Shown: positions 5,935 to 13,525 of the stretch, piece by piece
Position numbering within the stretch: the first letter of the stretch is position 1
Layout: every line of letters begins with the position of its first letter
From: Methanomicrobia archaeon
GTDB lineage: Archaea > Methanobacteriota_B > Thermococci > Methanofastidiosales > B48-G16
Assembly: GCA_023133315.1 (NCBI GenBank)
Contig: JAGLWR010000002.1
Span: 1-19,883 of the forward strand
Direction: 5' to 3'
Length of the DNA stretch: 19,883 bases
Position numbers and translations under genes: made by a program
The notes under the pieces: generated by a model
Databases searched by the model: none
Seen by the model: the letters and a program-made list of their open reading frames with translations, nothing else
Told to the model about the DNA's origin: nothing

Positions 5935-7153
5935 TGATCCTGACCTTTGAGATCTTTTTTTCATCCATCTTCTCTATTATGAACTTATCATTCTCGTACT
6001 CGACCTCTTCTCCTTCTTCGGGCACTTTATCGAGGTACTCCATCATAAAACCTGCCAATGTATCAAAAGATTCATTCGGAAGCTTCAAACTCATTTTTTC
6101 GTTCAGTTCATCTATGGCGAGTCGTGCGTCAACTATGACCGTGTTTTCATCGATACGAACTATCTCATCCTCCGCTACATCGTACTCATCGAATATCTCA
6201 CCGACTATCTCCTCGAGGAGATCTTCCAGCGTTACCAATCCCATTACTCCCCCATACTCGCTTATTACGATAGCCATATGTACTCTTTTTTTCTGCATTT
6301 CTCTGAGAAGATCATCCGCTCTCTTTGTTTCGGGTATAAAATAAGCTTCTCTTTTAATTTTATCGGCAGAAACATTGAAATTTCCGTCTTTAAGATATTT
6401 TAAAAGGTCTTTTACATACAATATTCCCACGATATTATCTACGGTATCTTTATACACAGGAAGTCTGGAACATCCTGCTTTTATTGCTTTGTTCAGGACT
6501 TCTTTTAAAGTTTCTTCAGCTTCTGCACAGATCATATCAACTCGCGGGATCATGACCTCTTTAATTCTCGTATCTCCAAACTCAAATATGCTCGTTATCA
6601 TCTCTTTTTCGTCTTCCGCAATCATTCCTTCCTCCTCGCCTACATCTATAAGTGTCTTGATCTCATCTTCTGTAAACGTGGGAGTATTTTTAACGTTTTT
6701 TCCTAAGAAAAGATTGGAAATTCCATTAAAAGCTATATTTATTGGATAAAAGATCTTTGATAGAAAATCGAATAGGGGAGCCACGAAAAGAGCCAGAGAC
6801 TCAGCTTTTCTTATAGCATAACTTTTCGGTGTTATCTCACCAAAGACCAAGATCAAAAACGTCATTACCCCTACGGCAACCCCAATTCCCTTACTTCCGA
6901 AAAAATCTATTGCCAGGGACGTGGCTATCGAAGATGCAGATATATTAACCAAATTATTACCGATCAAAATAGTTGTTAGAGTCCTTTCAGGATCGTTTTT
7001 CAGTTTTTCGAGAGTTTTAGCTCTTTTATTTCCAGTACTAACTAAATATTTAACTTTCAATAAATCTATGTGGGTAAATGCAGTTTCAGCACTCGAAAAT
7101 AAAGCTGACAGAAATAATAGTGCTACCAGAGATACAATTTCTATTATGATCAT
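5918..7153 (-). CDS. CNNM/CorC-family membrane protein (DUF21 + CBS pair + CorC/HlyC domain)
   Basis: The ~411-aa protein has an N-terminal DUF21/CNNM transmembrane domain with SAETAF, NPERTLTTILIGNNLVN and FGEITPK signatures and about four membrane segments. A CBS pair (~residues 195-320; IPRVDMICAEAEETLKEVL ... SEYGGVMGLVTLEDLLEEIVGEI) and a C-terminal CorC_HlyC domain (~335-410) follow. Family members are linked to Mg2+ (CorB/CorC) or Na+ export and sense nucleotides through the CBS domains. ATG 7153 starts MIIIEIVSLV; a TTG at 7165 would add four residues. It is convergent with nreA and overlaps it by 17 bases. Confidence 0.9.
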   Translation of the reverse strand: MIIIEIVSLVALLFLSALFSSAETAFTHIDLLKVKYLVSTGNKRAKTLEKLKNDPERTLTTILIGNNLVNISASSIATSLAIDFFGSKGIGVAVGVMTFLILVFGEITPKSYAIRKAESLALFVAPLFDFLSKIFYPINIAFNGISNLFLGKNVKNTPTFTEDEIKTLIDVGEEEGMIAEDEKEMITSIFEFGDTRIKEVMIPRVDMICAEAEETLKEVLNKAIKAGCSRLPVYKDTVDNIVGILYVKDLLKYLKDGNFNVSADKIKREAYFIPETKRADDLLREMQKKRVHMAIVISEYGGVMGLVTLEDLLEEIVGEIFDEYDVAEDEIVRIDENTVIVDARLAIDELNEKMSLKLPNESFDTLAGFMMEYLDKVPEEGEEVEYENDKFIIEKMDEKKISKVRIIKSSQ

Positions 7154-7215
7154 TTCATTAACCAATTGAGATCAAACTCCGATCTAATTTCATTACTCCC
7201 TTTTTTCTTTTTTCT

Positions 7216-7233
7216 CTTTAAAAATCTTTTGGT
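7216..7233 (-). promoter_or_regulatory. Promoter of the CNNM-type gene
   Basis: Leftward CCAAAAGATTTTTAAAG resembles BRE plus TATA (TATA at 7216-7226). The start would lie near 7195, leaving a ~30-40-nt leader. The rest of the 7166-7384 spacer holds only ribL promoter elements. Confidence 0.4.
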
Positions 7234-7346
7234 TTTCAGGTTTTAGAACATAATTAATAGATTTATAGATATAAATAAGTAAAGAAATATGCCTTAAATG
7301 AAAAGAGATCACGATACTTTTTTATGCCCAGGTTTTCTATACTCTA

Positions 7347-7359
7347 AAACGAAATAAAT
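7347..7359 (+). promoter_or_regulatory. Promoter of ribL
   Basis: AAAACGAAATAAAT combines a BRE-like AAAACG with an AT-rich TATA (7352-7359) centred ~29 bp before ATG 7385. Another TATA-like TTTTTTATG at 7318-7326 is possible. Confidence 0.4.
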
Positions 7360-7384
7360 CTGTTAAATAATATCTGGATAATAC

Positions 7385-7825
7385 ATGGTTATTATGAAGG
7401 TTGCAATTGCGGGCACATTCGACATAATCCACCCCGGTCATGTCTATTTTTTAGAGGAAGCAAGTAAATACGGAGATTTATACGTAATTGTAGCTAGAGA
7501 TGAGAATGTGAGAAAAATAAAAGGAAAAAAACCAATTTTTAATGAGATTGAAAGAAAAACAATAATTGAAAACATGAAACTAGTTAAAAAAGTTTATTTA
7601 GGGGATCTAAACGACTTTTTTAAGGTGATCGAACTTATAGATCCAGATATTATTTTCTTGGGATCTGATCAAAATAAAAAGTGGGTAGAAACTGAGATTC
7701 GAAAGAGAGGATTGCATGCTCAGATTATCCAGCTCGATCTGCGAAAAGATTACAGCTCTTCGGGTACCTTGGAAATTCTACGAAGAATCTATAAAGAAAT
7801 GAATAAGGAGGGGGAAGGAGGCTAG
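7385..7825 (+). CDS. ribL: RibL-type FAD synthase / cytidylyltransferase-like protein
   Basis: The 146-aa protein is a single nucleotidyltransferase domain, the usual length for archaeal RibL (~150 aa). The hallmark GTFDIIHPGH (10-19) binds the nucleotide triphosphate. The segment FLGSDQNKKWVETEIRKRG and the C-terminal DYSSSG (the family's ISSS-like motif) complete the fold. RibL transfers AMP from ATP to FMN to make FAD. Related archaeal enzymes use glycerol-3-phosphate or other substrates, so the exact reaction is inferred. The end lies only 10 bp from the convergent ftsZ2 stop. Confidence 0.85.
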   Translation: MVIMKVAIAGTFDIIHPGHVYFLEEASKYGDLYVIVARDENVRKIKGKKPIFNEIERKTIIENMKLVKKVYLGDLNDFFKVIELIDPDIIFLGSDQNKKWVETEIRKRGLHAQIIQLDLRKDYSSSGTLEILRRIYKEMNKEGEGG

Positions 7826-7835
7826 AAACCCCTCC

Positions 7836-8930
7836 TCAAAATGAATCGATACCAAACCTAGGCCAGTAGGAAGTTCTCTTTCTTTTAAATTGATTAAAGG
7901 AAATTTTTGCACCATCAGCGTCTAAAATTCTGCCAGTGACCCACGGCGATTTGATCCCTGTCATTATAACCATAACTCTCATGGACTCTTTCAAATTTTC
8001 GTCAATTCTCGCACCCCAGATCACCTGTCCATTTTTGTCCTTTACCATCGTCTTTATCAGCTCTCCAACTTTGTTTGCCTCATAAAGTTTCATATCGGGA
8101 CCACCGGAACAGTGAACCAAGGCACCCTTTGCTTCTGTATAATCTACATCCAGAAGTTTATTTCTTAATGCTTCAGCAACAGCTTCTTCTGCCCTATTCG
8201 TCGAATTAGATTCACCTACACCTATCATAGCCACTCCTCCATCCTCCATGACAGCTCTTATATCGGCAAAATCCAGATTTACTAGACTTGGCTGTGTGAT
8301 CGTCTCAGAGAGTCCCTTTACCATCTCTGCGAGTACTTCATCGGCAACACTAAAAGCGTAATTTATTGGTTGTTTTGGAACCAATGCCATTAATTTATTA
8401 TTATCAAGAGCAACAACCGTATCACAATTAGCCTGCAACGCTTTAAGTCCCGCCTGTGCCTTCTTTAATCGTACATCACCCTCCATCTTAAATGGAAGGG
8501 TCACTACACCAATAGTCAAAATACCGAGTTCTTTAGCAATCTGTGCTATAAGAGGGGATGCTCCAGTACCAGTACCTCCTCCCATACCTGCTGCAAGAAA
8601 TACGAGCTGTATATCCTCTAATAAATCCTTTATTTTATGTCTATCCTCTTCAGCGGCCTGCCATCCCAGACTTGGGTCGCCACCTGCACCCAATCCTTTC
8701 GTTAGTTCTCTTCCTAAAAGCATTTTTCTGTCTGCTTCTATCGCATCGAGATGTTGTCTGTCTGTGTTCATGGCAATTATCTCTGCTCCCTGAACTCCTA
8801 AGGCATATAGTCTATTAAGTGTATTATTACCAGCGCCACCTATGCCGATTACTGCGATTCTCGCCTTCCCAAATTCTTCCTCCTCGGCATAATTCACACA
8901 TTTTTCTGCTTTTTCTAAGATACTCTTCAT
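7836..8930 (-). CDS. ftsZ2: Cell-division tubulin homologue FtsZ2
   Basis: The 364-aa protein has all core FtsZ elements: GIGGAGNN (29-36), the GTP-binding tubulin signature GGGTGTG (117-123), and the T7 catalytic loop with N218 and D220 (SLVNLDFADIRAVM). The N-terminus EFGKARIAVIGIGGAGNNTLNRLYALGVQ, the AAGMGGGTGTG form and WGARID near residue 305 agree with archaeal FtsZ2 rather than FtsZ1; FtsZ2 drives ring constriction in archaea. It follows cdrS by four bases, with a strong GAGGAGGG ribosome site inside the end of cdrS, so the two are translationally coupled. The C-terminal tail (KRKRTSYWPRF) is short and basic. Confidence 0.95.
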   Translation of the reverse strand: MKSILEKAEKCVNYAEEEEFGKARIAVIGIGGAGNNTLNRLYALGVQGAEIIAMNTDRQHLDAIEADRKMLLGRELTKGLGAGGDPSLGWQAAEEDRHKIKDLLEDIQLVFLAAGMGGGTGTGASPLIAQIAKELGILTIGVVTLPFKMEGDVRLKKAQAGLKALQANCDTVVALDNNKLMALVPKQPINYAFSVADEVLAEMVKGLSETITQPSLVNLDFADIRAVMEDGGVAMIGVGESNSTNRAEEAVAEALRNKLLDVDYTEAKGALVHCSGGPDMKLYEANKVGELIKTMVKDKNGQVIWGARIDENLKESMRVMVIMTGIKSPWVTGRILDADGAKISFNQFKRKRTSYWPRFGIDSF

Positions 8931-8934
8931 GGTC

Positions 8935-9147
8935 TCATCCCTCCTCTTTCTTTTCCTCTTCCACTGGAAGAGTCTTTAATAGAGGTCTTCTTTTTTCTAT
9001 CTCCTGAAATCCTCCTAATTCCTTGACAATCAAATCCCTTACCGCAATTCTGATAGCTTCGCTTCTGTTTGCATAATAGCCAGACACTACCATAATATCC
9101 ATTCCCTCTAAGTAGAGTTCTGGTATTTGCACTGAAATCAATCTCAT
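8935..9147 (-). CDS. cdrS: Ribbon-helix-helix regulator of ftsZ2 (CdrS-like)
   Basis: The 70-aa protein has an RHH (CopG/NikR-like) fold: strand RLISVQIPELYLEGM, helix 1 around NRSEAIRIAVRDLIVKEL, and an acidic tail (EEEKKEEG). It is upstream of and coupled to ftsZ2, which matches the cdrS-ftsZ2 operon of haloarchaea, where CdrS acts as a cell-division transcription regulator. ATG 9147 gives a native RHH start; a longer frame from 9178 is in a different frame and unlikely. The promoter and candidate operators lie at 9164-9273. Direct orthology is inferred from fold plus context. Confidence 0.85.
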   Translation of the reverse strand: MRLISVQIPELYLEGMDIMVVSGYYANRSEAIRIAVRDLIVKELGGFQEIEKRRPLLKTLPVEEEKKEEG

Positions 9148-9163
9148 AGCTTTTCACTTCGGG

Positions 9164-9192
9164 AGATATACTAATCATACATATCTGAGTAT
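9164..9192 (-). promoter_or_regulatory. Inverted repeats at the cdrS transcription start
   Basis: AGATAT (9164-9169) and ATATCT (9181-9186) form a perfect 6-bp inverted repeat with an 11-bp spacer. An interleaved ATACT (9168-9172)/AGTAT (9188-9192) overlaps it. The expected start (~9187) lies within, so a bound RHH dimer could autoregulate the operon. Confidence 0.35.
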
Positions 9193-9207
9193 TATCTGCA
9201 TATTATC

Positions 9208-9224
9208 CTTTATATACTTTTCGG
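9208..9224 (-). promoter_or_regulatory. cdrS-ftsZ2 promoter (BRE + TATA)
   Basis: Leftward: CCGAAAA (9218-9224) then GTATATAAAG (9208-9217), a textbook archaeal core promoter. The start is predicted near 9187, giving a ~40-nt leader to cdrS. Confidence 0.8.
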
Positions 9225-9251
9225 TTATACTGATTTGTAAAACTATAAAAT

Positions 9252-9273
9252 GTTGATAATCAACGTTAATAAC
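9252..9273. promoter_or_regulatory. Tandem palindromes between cdrS and cgi121 promoters
   Basis: GTTGAT-A-ATCAAC (9252-9264) is a perfect 13-bp palindrome followed directly by the 9-bp palindrome GTTA-A-TAAC (9265-9273). They lie ~28 bp upstream of the cdrS BRE and just upstream of the cgi121 TATA, so one regulator could act on both directions. Confidence 0.45.
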
Positions 9274-9277
9274 CCAC

Positions 9278-9293
9278 TTAAATTATATATAAT
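9278..9293 (+). promoter_or_regulatory. TATA box of cgi121
   Basis: The AT-rich TTAAATTATATATAA element is centred ~27 bp before ATG 9312, with no ribosome-binding site before the start; a leaderless transcript is expected. Confidence 0.6.
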
Positions 9294-9311
9294 CTCTCAT
9301 CAAAAAAAGTT

Positions 9312-9695
9312 ATGAAAATTTTTGAAATACAATGTATTATGAATAAAAAAGATATATTATCAAAGTATAATGGGTTCATTTTTGACCCGGATTACGTCAT
9401 AGACGAAGAACACGTACTCTTTGCATACATCCATATGAAAAAAGCATTCGAAAAGAAAAAAAATATCGCCAATAATCCAAAGATAGAGCTTCTTGTAAGA
9501 CTTTCTGGGGAGACTCAGATATCAAAAGCCATGGAACTTGGGATAAAAGATACTATGAGAAGGATAGGAGTTTTAGTGCCTGAAGAAGAGGGGATATCTA
9601 CAATAAAGGGGGATATTAAAAAGATACAGAAATTTTTTGGAACGACAAACAAAAAAGAAATCTTTGAAAAGATAGCTGTTATGGATATATTTTAA
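9312..9695 (+). CDS. cgi121: KEOPS complex subunit Cgi121
   Basis: The 127-aa protein matches the small Cgi121/TPRKB family. The characteristic block LLVRLSGETQISKAMELGIKD (~65-85) is followed by a predicted G-rich C-terminal half (VLVPEEEGISTIKGDIKKI). Cgi121 is the KEOPS subunit that binds the tRNA CCA end and supports t6A37 modification by Kae1. Other KEOPS genes are not in the window. A second in-frame ATG occurs at residue 10, but the TATA spacing favours 9312. Confidence 0.85.
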   Translation: MKIFEIQCIMNKKDILSKYNGFIFDPDYVIDEEHVLFAYIHMKKAFEKKKNIANNPKIELLVRLSGETQISKAMELGIKDTMRRIGVLVPEEEGISTIKGDIKKIQKFFGTTNKKEIFEKIAVMDIF

Positions 9696-9720
9696 AAAGA
9701 AGAGGATATAAACAGTTAAT

Positions 9721-9733
9721 TTTTTATAATATT
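9721..9733 (+). promoter_or_regulatory. Promoter of the Mrp antiporter operon
   Basis: TTTTTATAATATT is centred ~25 bp before ATG 9751. Intergenic gaps inside the nine-gene operon are absent or tiny, so this is probably its only promoter. Confidence 0.55.
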
Positions 9734-9750
9734 AACAACATATTCATAGT

Positions 9751-10356
9751 ATGTCAAAGATGCACTTCTATCTTAGAGAACGAGTTGACAGAATTAAAGC
9801 AAAGGTCGAAGCTGAACTAAAATACGAAAAAACTCTAACAAAGGGACAAAAGATTGTACTCACATCTGGTGTATTATTCTTGTACTGGATTATACTTTCT
9901 TCAAGCTTTGAGCTTTTTAGTATTCTGATTGGATTAGTTATTTCACTGGGTGTCTCAATTTTTACGTACGAACTTTTTACAAAAGATATCAGAAGCAAGG
10001 GACATTTAATAGAGCGGATATTGAGTTTCTCATTGATTTATATTCCAGAATTGATCTTTATCTATGTTTTCCGCTTGATTGAAGCGAATGTTAACGTAGC
10101 AAAGCACGTTATATTTATGGATATAAACCCGGGCATAGTGAAGATCAAGACAGATCTCAGATCAGATATGGGGGTCACAGTTCTGGCAAACCTTATCACT
10201 CTGACCCCTGGAACTCTCACTCTCGATGTTAAGAAAACTCTTGAAGGGAACATACTATATGTGCACTGGATAGATGTTAAGACATTCAGCTCAGAAAGGG
10301 CAGGAAATCTAATAAAAGGAGGATTGGATACATGGTTGGAGAGAATATTCTGGTAG
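9751..10356 (+). CDS. mrpE: Mrp-type cation/H+ antiporter subunit E
   Basis: The 201-aa protein has an unusually long charged cytoplasmic N-terminus (~35 residues). Two or three membrane helices (GVLFLYWIILSSSFELFSILIGLVI ... LIYIPELIFIYVFRL) and the MrpE hallmark NLITLTPGTLTLDV (~146-159) follow, with a soluble C-terminal end. MrpE/MnhE is an accessory subunit of the multisubunit Mrp Na+/H+ antiporter and equals MbhA in membrane-bound hydrogenases. It is the first gene of the operon; mrpF overlaps its end by 25 bases. Confidence 0.93.
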   Translation: MSKMHFYLRERVDRIKAKVEAELKYEKTLTKGQKIVLTSGVLFLYWIILSSSFELFSILIGLVISLGVSIFTYELFTKDIRSKGHLIERILSFSLIYIPELIFIYVFRLIEANVNVAKHVIFMDINPGIVKIKTDLRSDMGVTVLANLITLTPGTLTLDVKKTLEGNILYVHWIDVKTFSSERAGNLIKGGLDTWLERIFW

Positions 10357-10607
10357 ATCCATTACTGATAGTTTCCATTGTTTTGATTGGTACTTCCCTA
10401 ATTTGTATGTTCAGAGTTATCTACGGTCCGACACTGATTGATAGAATGATAGGATTTAATACCATAGGAACGAAGATGATTATCTTCTTTGTTCTACTTT
10501 CGGTGTTTTATGAGAGATCTATCTTTCTAGATCTCGCTATAGCCTACTCACTGATCAATTTCTTAAGTCCTTTGATCCTCGTAAAATACTTAGAAATGGA
10601 GGCCTGA
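10332..10607 (+). CDS. mrpF: Mrp antiporter subunit F
   Basis: The 91-aa protein has three predicted membrane helices and the MrpF signature YGPTLIDRMIGFNTIGTKM (~residues 36-54). The start is preceded by AAAGGAGG at good distance, inside the end of mrpE, so translation is coupled. It corresponds to MbhB in the hydrogenase version of this module. Confidence 0.93.
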   Translation: MVGENILVDPLLIVSIVLIGTSLICMFRVIYGPTLIDRMIGFNTIGTKMIIFFVLLSVFYERSIFLDLAIAYSLINFLSPLILVKYLEMEA

Positions 10608-10608
10608 A

Positions 10609-10926
10609 ATGCTTGAACTTTTACTTTTTCTCGCAGGATGCTTAGTCATGGTTTTTGGAGCCGTTGGTATAATAAGATTTCCAGATGTTTACACAAGGCT
10701 TCATGCCTCAACAAAATGCGATACGGGAGGAGCGTTATCAATACTTCTGGCACTGACAGCATACACAGGCATAACGTTGACTTCAATCAAGATCCTAACT
10801 ATTGCCGTACTAATCTTTCTTTTCAATCCTGTTGTCTCTCATGCTCTGGCAAGAACTGCCCACAGACGTGGAATCAAACCTGATAAAATAACGGTGGTGG
10901 ATATGTATGCTCGAGATTATCCATGA
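10609..10926 (+). CDS. mrpG: Mrp antiporter subunit G
   Basis: The 105-aa, three-helix membrane protein carries the MrpG signature GIIRFPDVYTRLHASTKCDTGG (~20-41, split here by the window's natural sequence order). A GGAGG ribosome site is within the last codons of mrpF, and only one base separates the stop and start. It equals MbhC. The next gene overlaps its end by 20 bases. Confidence 0.93.
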   Translation: MLELLLFLAGCLVMVFGAVGIIRFPDVYTRLHASTKCDTGGALSILLALTAYTGITLTSIKILTIAVLIFLFNPVVSHALARTAHRRGIKPDKITVVDMYARDYP

Positions 10927-11146
10927 AATTCTTTTGATACTGCTTGTAGTACTAGCTATTATAATAATAGAAAGTAAAAATTTTATCAGTGCAGTAATTA
11001 TATACGGGGTTCTCAGTGCTATTTTTGCTGTCGTCTTGTTTCAGCTTCAGGCTCCTGATGTCGCTCTTTCGTCTATAGTGGCTGGGGTGGCTCTCTTTGG
11101 GATTTTTATCTTTGTAATACGTAAAACGGAGGAATGTGAAGAATGA
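10907..11146 (+). CDS. MrpA C-terminal/MbhD-like subunit (DUF4040)
   Basis: The 79-aa, three-helix membrane protein matches the DUF4040 part of MrpA, encoded separately as in Mbh-type operons (MbhD). The motif LQAPDVALSSIVAGVALFG aligns with the family's APDVALTE/Q segment, but Ser replaces the usual Glu/Gln, a possible functional difference. Overlaps with mrpG (20 bases) and the next gene (4 bases, ATGA) indicate translational coupling. Confidence 0.8.
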   Translation: MLEIIHEILLILLVVLAIIIIESKNFISAVIIYGVLSAIFAVVLFQLQAPDVALSSIVAGVALFGIFIFVIRKTEECEE

Positions 11147-11400
11147 AGGGAATAATAGGGATTATAATTGTCCTAATTTTAGGGGTACTCATATTTTCCA
11201 GTTTAAGACTAGAGTACGGGAACAGTGTCGGTATTACTGCAGAGATGTACATCGAAAAAGGAGTCTCTGAGACAGGAGCAGTAAATCTCGTTACCTCCAT
11301 ACTTGCAGATTACAGGGTATATGATACACTCGGAGAAACCATTATCCTCTTTATTGCAATCCTTGGAGTTTCCATGGTATTAAAAGGTGATAAAAAATGA
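11143..11400 (+). CDS. MrpA C-terminal/MbhE-like subunit
   Basis: The 85-aa protein has an N-terminal helix, a soluble loop and a C-terminal helix (DTLGETIILFIAILGVSMVL). The conserved segments GVSETGAVNLVTSILADYRVYDTLGE resemble the last part of MrpA, encoded separately as MbhE in Mbh-type operons. A GGAGG precedes the start; four-base overlaps (ATGA) link it to both neighbours. Confidence 0.8.
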   Translation: MKGIIGIIIVLILGVLIFSSLRLEYGNSVGITAEMYIEKGVSETGAVNLVTSILADYRVYDTLGETIILFIAILGVSMVLKGDKK

Positions 11401-11807
11401 GTTCGAGAATAATTGAAACTGCGACTAATATCATGATGCCGTTCATGATCTTATTTGGAATATACATCATAATAAACGGTCATTTAACCCCCGGCGGTGG
11501 GTTTCAGGGCGGTGTTATACTCGGATCCTGCGCTCTGCTCCTTTATATAGTATTCGGGATAAAAAAACAAGCGAAAAAACTTTCTATACTCGAGAATATG
11601 GGAGCATTAATTTTTTTGTTTGTAGGGATCCTGGGAATCATTTTCGGAGGATTCCTTTTTTCAAACTTTATTGCCAAGGGGACTCCCGGCACGACGCTCA
11701 GTGGAGGAACTATATCTATTATAAATATCGCCATCGGACTGAAGGTCGCAACAGGATTTGCTCTCCTGTTTTTTATCGTACTGCAGTACATTGAGAGGAG
11801 GGATTAG
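11397..11807 (+). CDS. mrpB: Mrp antiporter subunit B
   Basis: The 136-aa protein has four membrane helices and the MrpB/MbhF signature GHLTPGGGFQGGVILGS (~24-40), a conserved gating/ion-pathway region. A second glycine-rich loop (GTPGTTLSGGTISIINIAIGLKV) precedes the last helices. It starts inside the ATGA overlap with the previous gene, and mrpC starts right after its stop. Confidence 0.93.
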   Translation: MSSRIIETATNIMMPFMILFGIYIIINGHLTPGGGFQGGVILGSCALLLYIVFGIKKQAKKLSILENMGALIFLFVGILGIIFGGFLFSNFIAKGTPGTTLSGGTISIINIAIGLKVATGFALLFFIVLQYIERRD

Positions 11808-12137
11808 ATGATCCTCAACGGGATAACCGTAGGCATAATCCTGATACTCATAGGATTATACGGGATGATTGCAAAAAAACACGTCTTCAAAATAATTTTC
11901 GGTCTGATTATTATCTCTACGGGATTGGTTCTCTTTTTTGTAAGTGTGGGATACGTGGATACTGGAGCAGCTCCTATAGTCTCGGGAGATACTACCTACG
12001 TAGATCCTCTTCCACATACCCTGATGCTAACAACAATAGTCGTGGAGGTATGCACCACAACTCTCGCTTTAGTTCTGGCTTTAAAGATCTATGAAAAATA
12101 TAAAACTCTTGATATCAGTACACTGGAGGATCTGTAA
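11808..12137 (+). CDS. mrpC: Mrp antiporter subunit C (NuoK-like)
   Basis: The 109-aa, three-helix membrane protein is homologous to complex I NuoK and equals MbhG. The segment DPLPHTLMLTTIVVEVCTTT is the typical MrpC/NuoK helix start and contains a membrane Glu. The stop and the next start share a base (TAATG), with GGAGG nearby. Confidence 0.92.
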   Translation: MILNGITVGIILILIGLYGMIAKKHVFKIIFGLIIISTGLVLFFVSVGYVDTGAAPIVSGDTTYVDPLPHTLMLTTIVVEVCTTTLALVLALKIYEKYKTLDISTLEDL

Positions 12138-13525
12138 TGGATATCATATTCATTGTCGTAGTGCCGCTTTTTCTATCGTTTGTCGTATCCTTAATGCATG
12201 CTTTATCCAGATATAAGAAACTTGTATTTTTTGAAAACTTTTTATCGATCATTGGATTATTAATTCCTTTTTTAATTTTGATGTCTACCTTTCCAGTAAT
12301 ATCTTCGGGAGACACAATAACGTACAATGTGGGAGGATGGAACCCATTTTTGGGGATAGCTCTAGAGATGGACAGCCTGACCTTTTTCTTCTCTTTTATC
12401 TCTTTAGCGCTGCTGATTCTCATAATGGTATACTCCCTATCACGATCTGCAAAGTACAAAGTTTTGTATCTCTTAATGGCAGCGGGGGTGCAGGGAGTTT
12501 TATTGACGAGAGATATATTCAATCTGTACGTTTTCTTTGAGATACTTTCTGTCTCTACCTACATTTTAGTTATATCCGAGAAGAAAAGATCGTACAAAGC
12601 AAGTTTTAAGTACCTCGTCCTGGGAAGTATAGCCTCAGTACTTTTTTTATTCGGAGTTGGCATTATTTATGAAACGACAGGCGTTTTGAATATTGATATC
12701 ATTTCTTCGATGAACACACCGCAGCTCAAGATAACATTTCTCCTTTTTTTAACATCTCTCGGCATAAAGTCGGGAATTGTTCCTCTTCATTTCTGGGTTC
12801 CTGATGCACATTCTATAGCACCTCCACCCGTTTCTGCCCTTCTCTCTGGATTAGTTTTAAAAATTGGCATATACTCGATGTTTAGACTTTTTTATACAAT
12901 ATTCAGAACGAACTTTTTTGAAATGAATGACGTTTTAATGGCTGTAGGGGCGATCACTATAATTTTCGGCGCTGTTTTAGCTTTGGTTCAAAAAGATCTG
13001 AAAAGAATGCTGGCATACTCGAGCATAAATCAGATAGGAATCATATTTTTAGCTTTCAGCTTTGGAACAGAGTTAGGAATTATAGGTGCCCTCTACATGA
13101 TTCTGGCTCATGCGGTAGCAAAGACGTGCCTTTTTTTATGTTCCGGAATAATCGGAGATTTAACTATTGTCAGTCTAAAAAGTAAGCCTTCTGTGTGGCT
13201 GCCTTTTTTTATAGGATCGCTCTCCCTCATAGGGTTACCTTTTACGTGCGGATTTATTGGAAAATATTTCGTATGTCTCGCTGCCATGGAAACTTCGAAC
13301 ACAGTATACGCAGGAATAATTCTTTTTTCGAGCATAATTTCTGCAGTATATTACCTCAGAGCTTCTTGTTATCTATTCAGAATCCCCAAAGATTATAAAA
13401 TATCCTATTTGATGCAGATACCAGTTTATATATCCTCCTTCGCATGTATTGTCCTTGGAGTTTTACCTGTACTCATAATGGATATGATTGAATTAGCGGC
13501 AAAAACGTTGGGTGGTGTCATATGA
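12137..13525 (+). CDS. mrpD: Mrp antiporter subunit D (proton-conducting, complex I ND-like)
   Basis: The 462-aa protein has ~14 membrane helices and the proton-translocation features of the antiporter-like family: Glu in NLYVFFEILSVSTYILV (TM5) and Lys in IKSGIVPLHFWVPDAHSIAP followed by PVSALLSGLVLKIGIYSMFR (TM7-8). It is next to mrpC, as in other Mrp/Mbh operons (MbhH), and is likely the main ion-pumping subunit. A four-base ATGA overlap leads to a second homologue. Confidence 0.93.
   Translation: MDIIFIVVVPLFLSFVVSLMHALSRYKKLVFFENFLSIIGLLIPFLILMSTFPVISSGDTITYNVGGWNPFLGIALEMDSLTFFFSFISLALLILIMVYSLSRSAKYKVLYLLMAAGVQGVLLTRDIFNLYVFFEILSVSTYILVISEKKRSYKASFKYLVLGSIASVLFLFGVGIIYETTGVLNIDIISSMNTPQLKITFLLFLTSLGIKSGIVPLHFWVPDAHSIAPPPVSALLSGLVLKIGIYSMFRLFYTIFRTNFFEMNDVLMAVGAITIIFGAVLALVQKDLKRMLAYSSINQIGIIFLAFSFGTELGIIGALYMILAHAVAKTCLFLCSGIIGDLTIVSLKSKPSVWLPFFIGSLSLIGLPFTCGFIGKYFVCLAAMETSNTVYAGIILFSSIISAVYYLRASCYLFRIPKDYKISYLMQIPVYISSFACIVLGVLPVLIMDMIELAAKTLGGVI

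Noticed and set aside
5934..6749. Ser/Ile-rich rightward frames of 136 and 124 codons
   Set aside because: Both are antisense to the CNNM/CorC-type gene, whose domains are clear.
8558..9007. Rightward frames opposite ftsZ2 and cdrS
   Set aside because: Antisense shadows of strongly supported genes.
12115..12522. 135-codon leftward frame opposite mrpD
   Set aside because: Antisense shadow; no archaeal promoter or plausible product.
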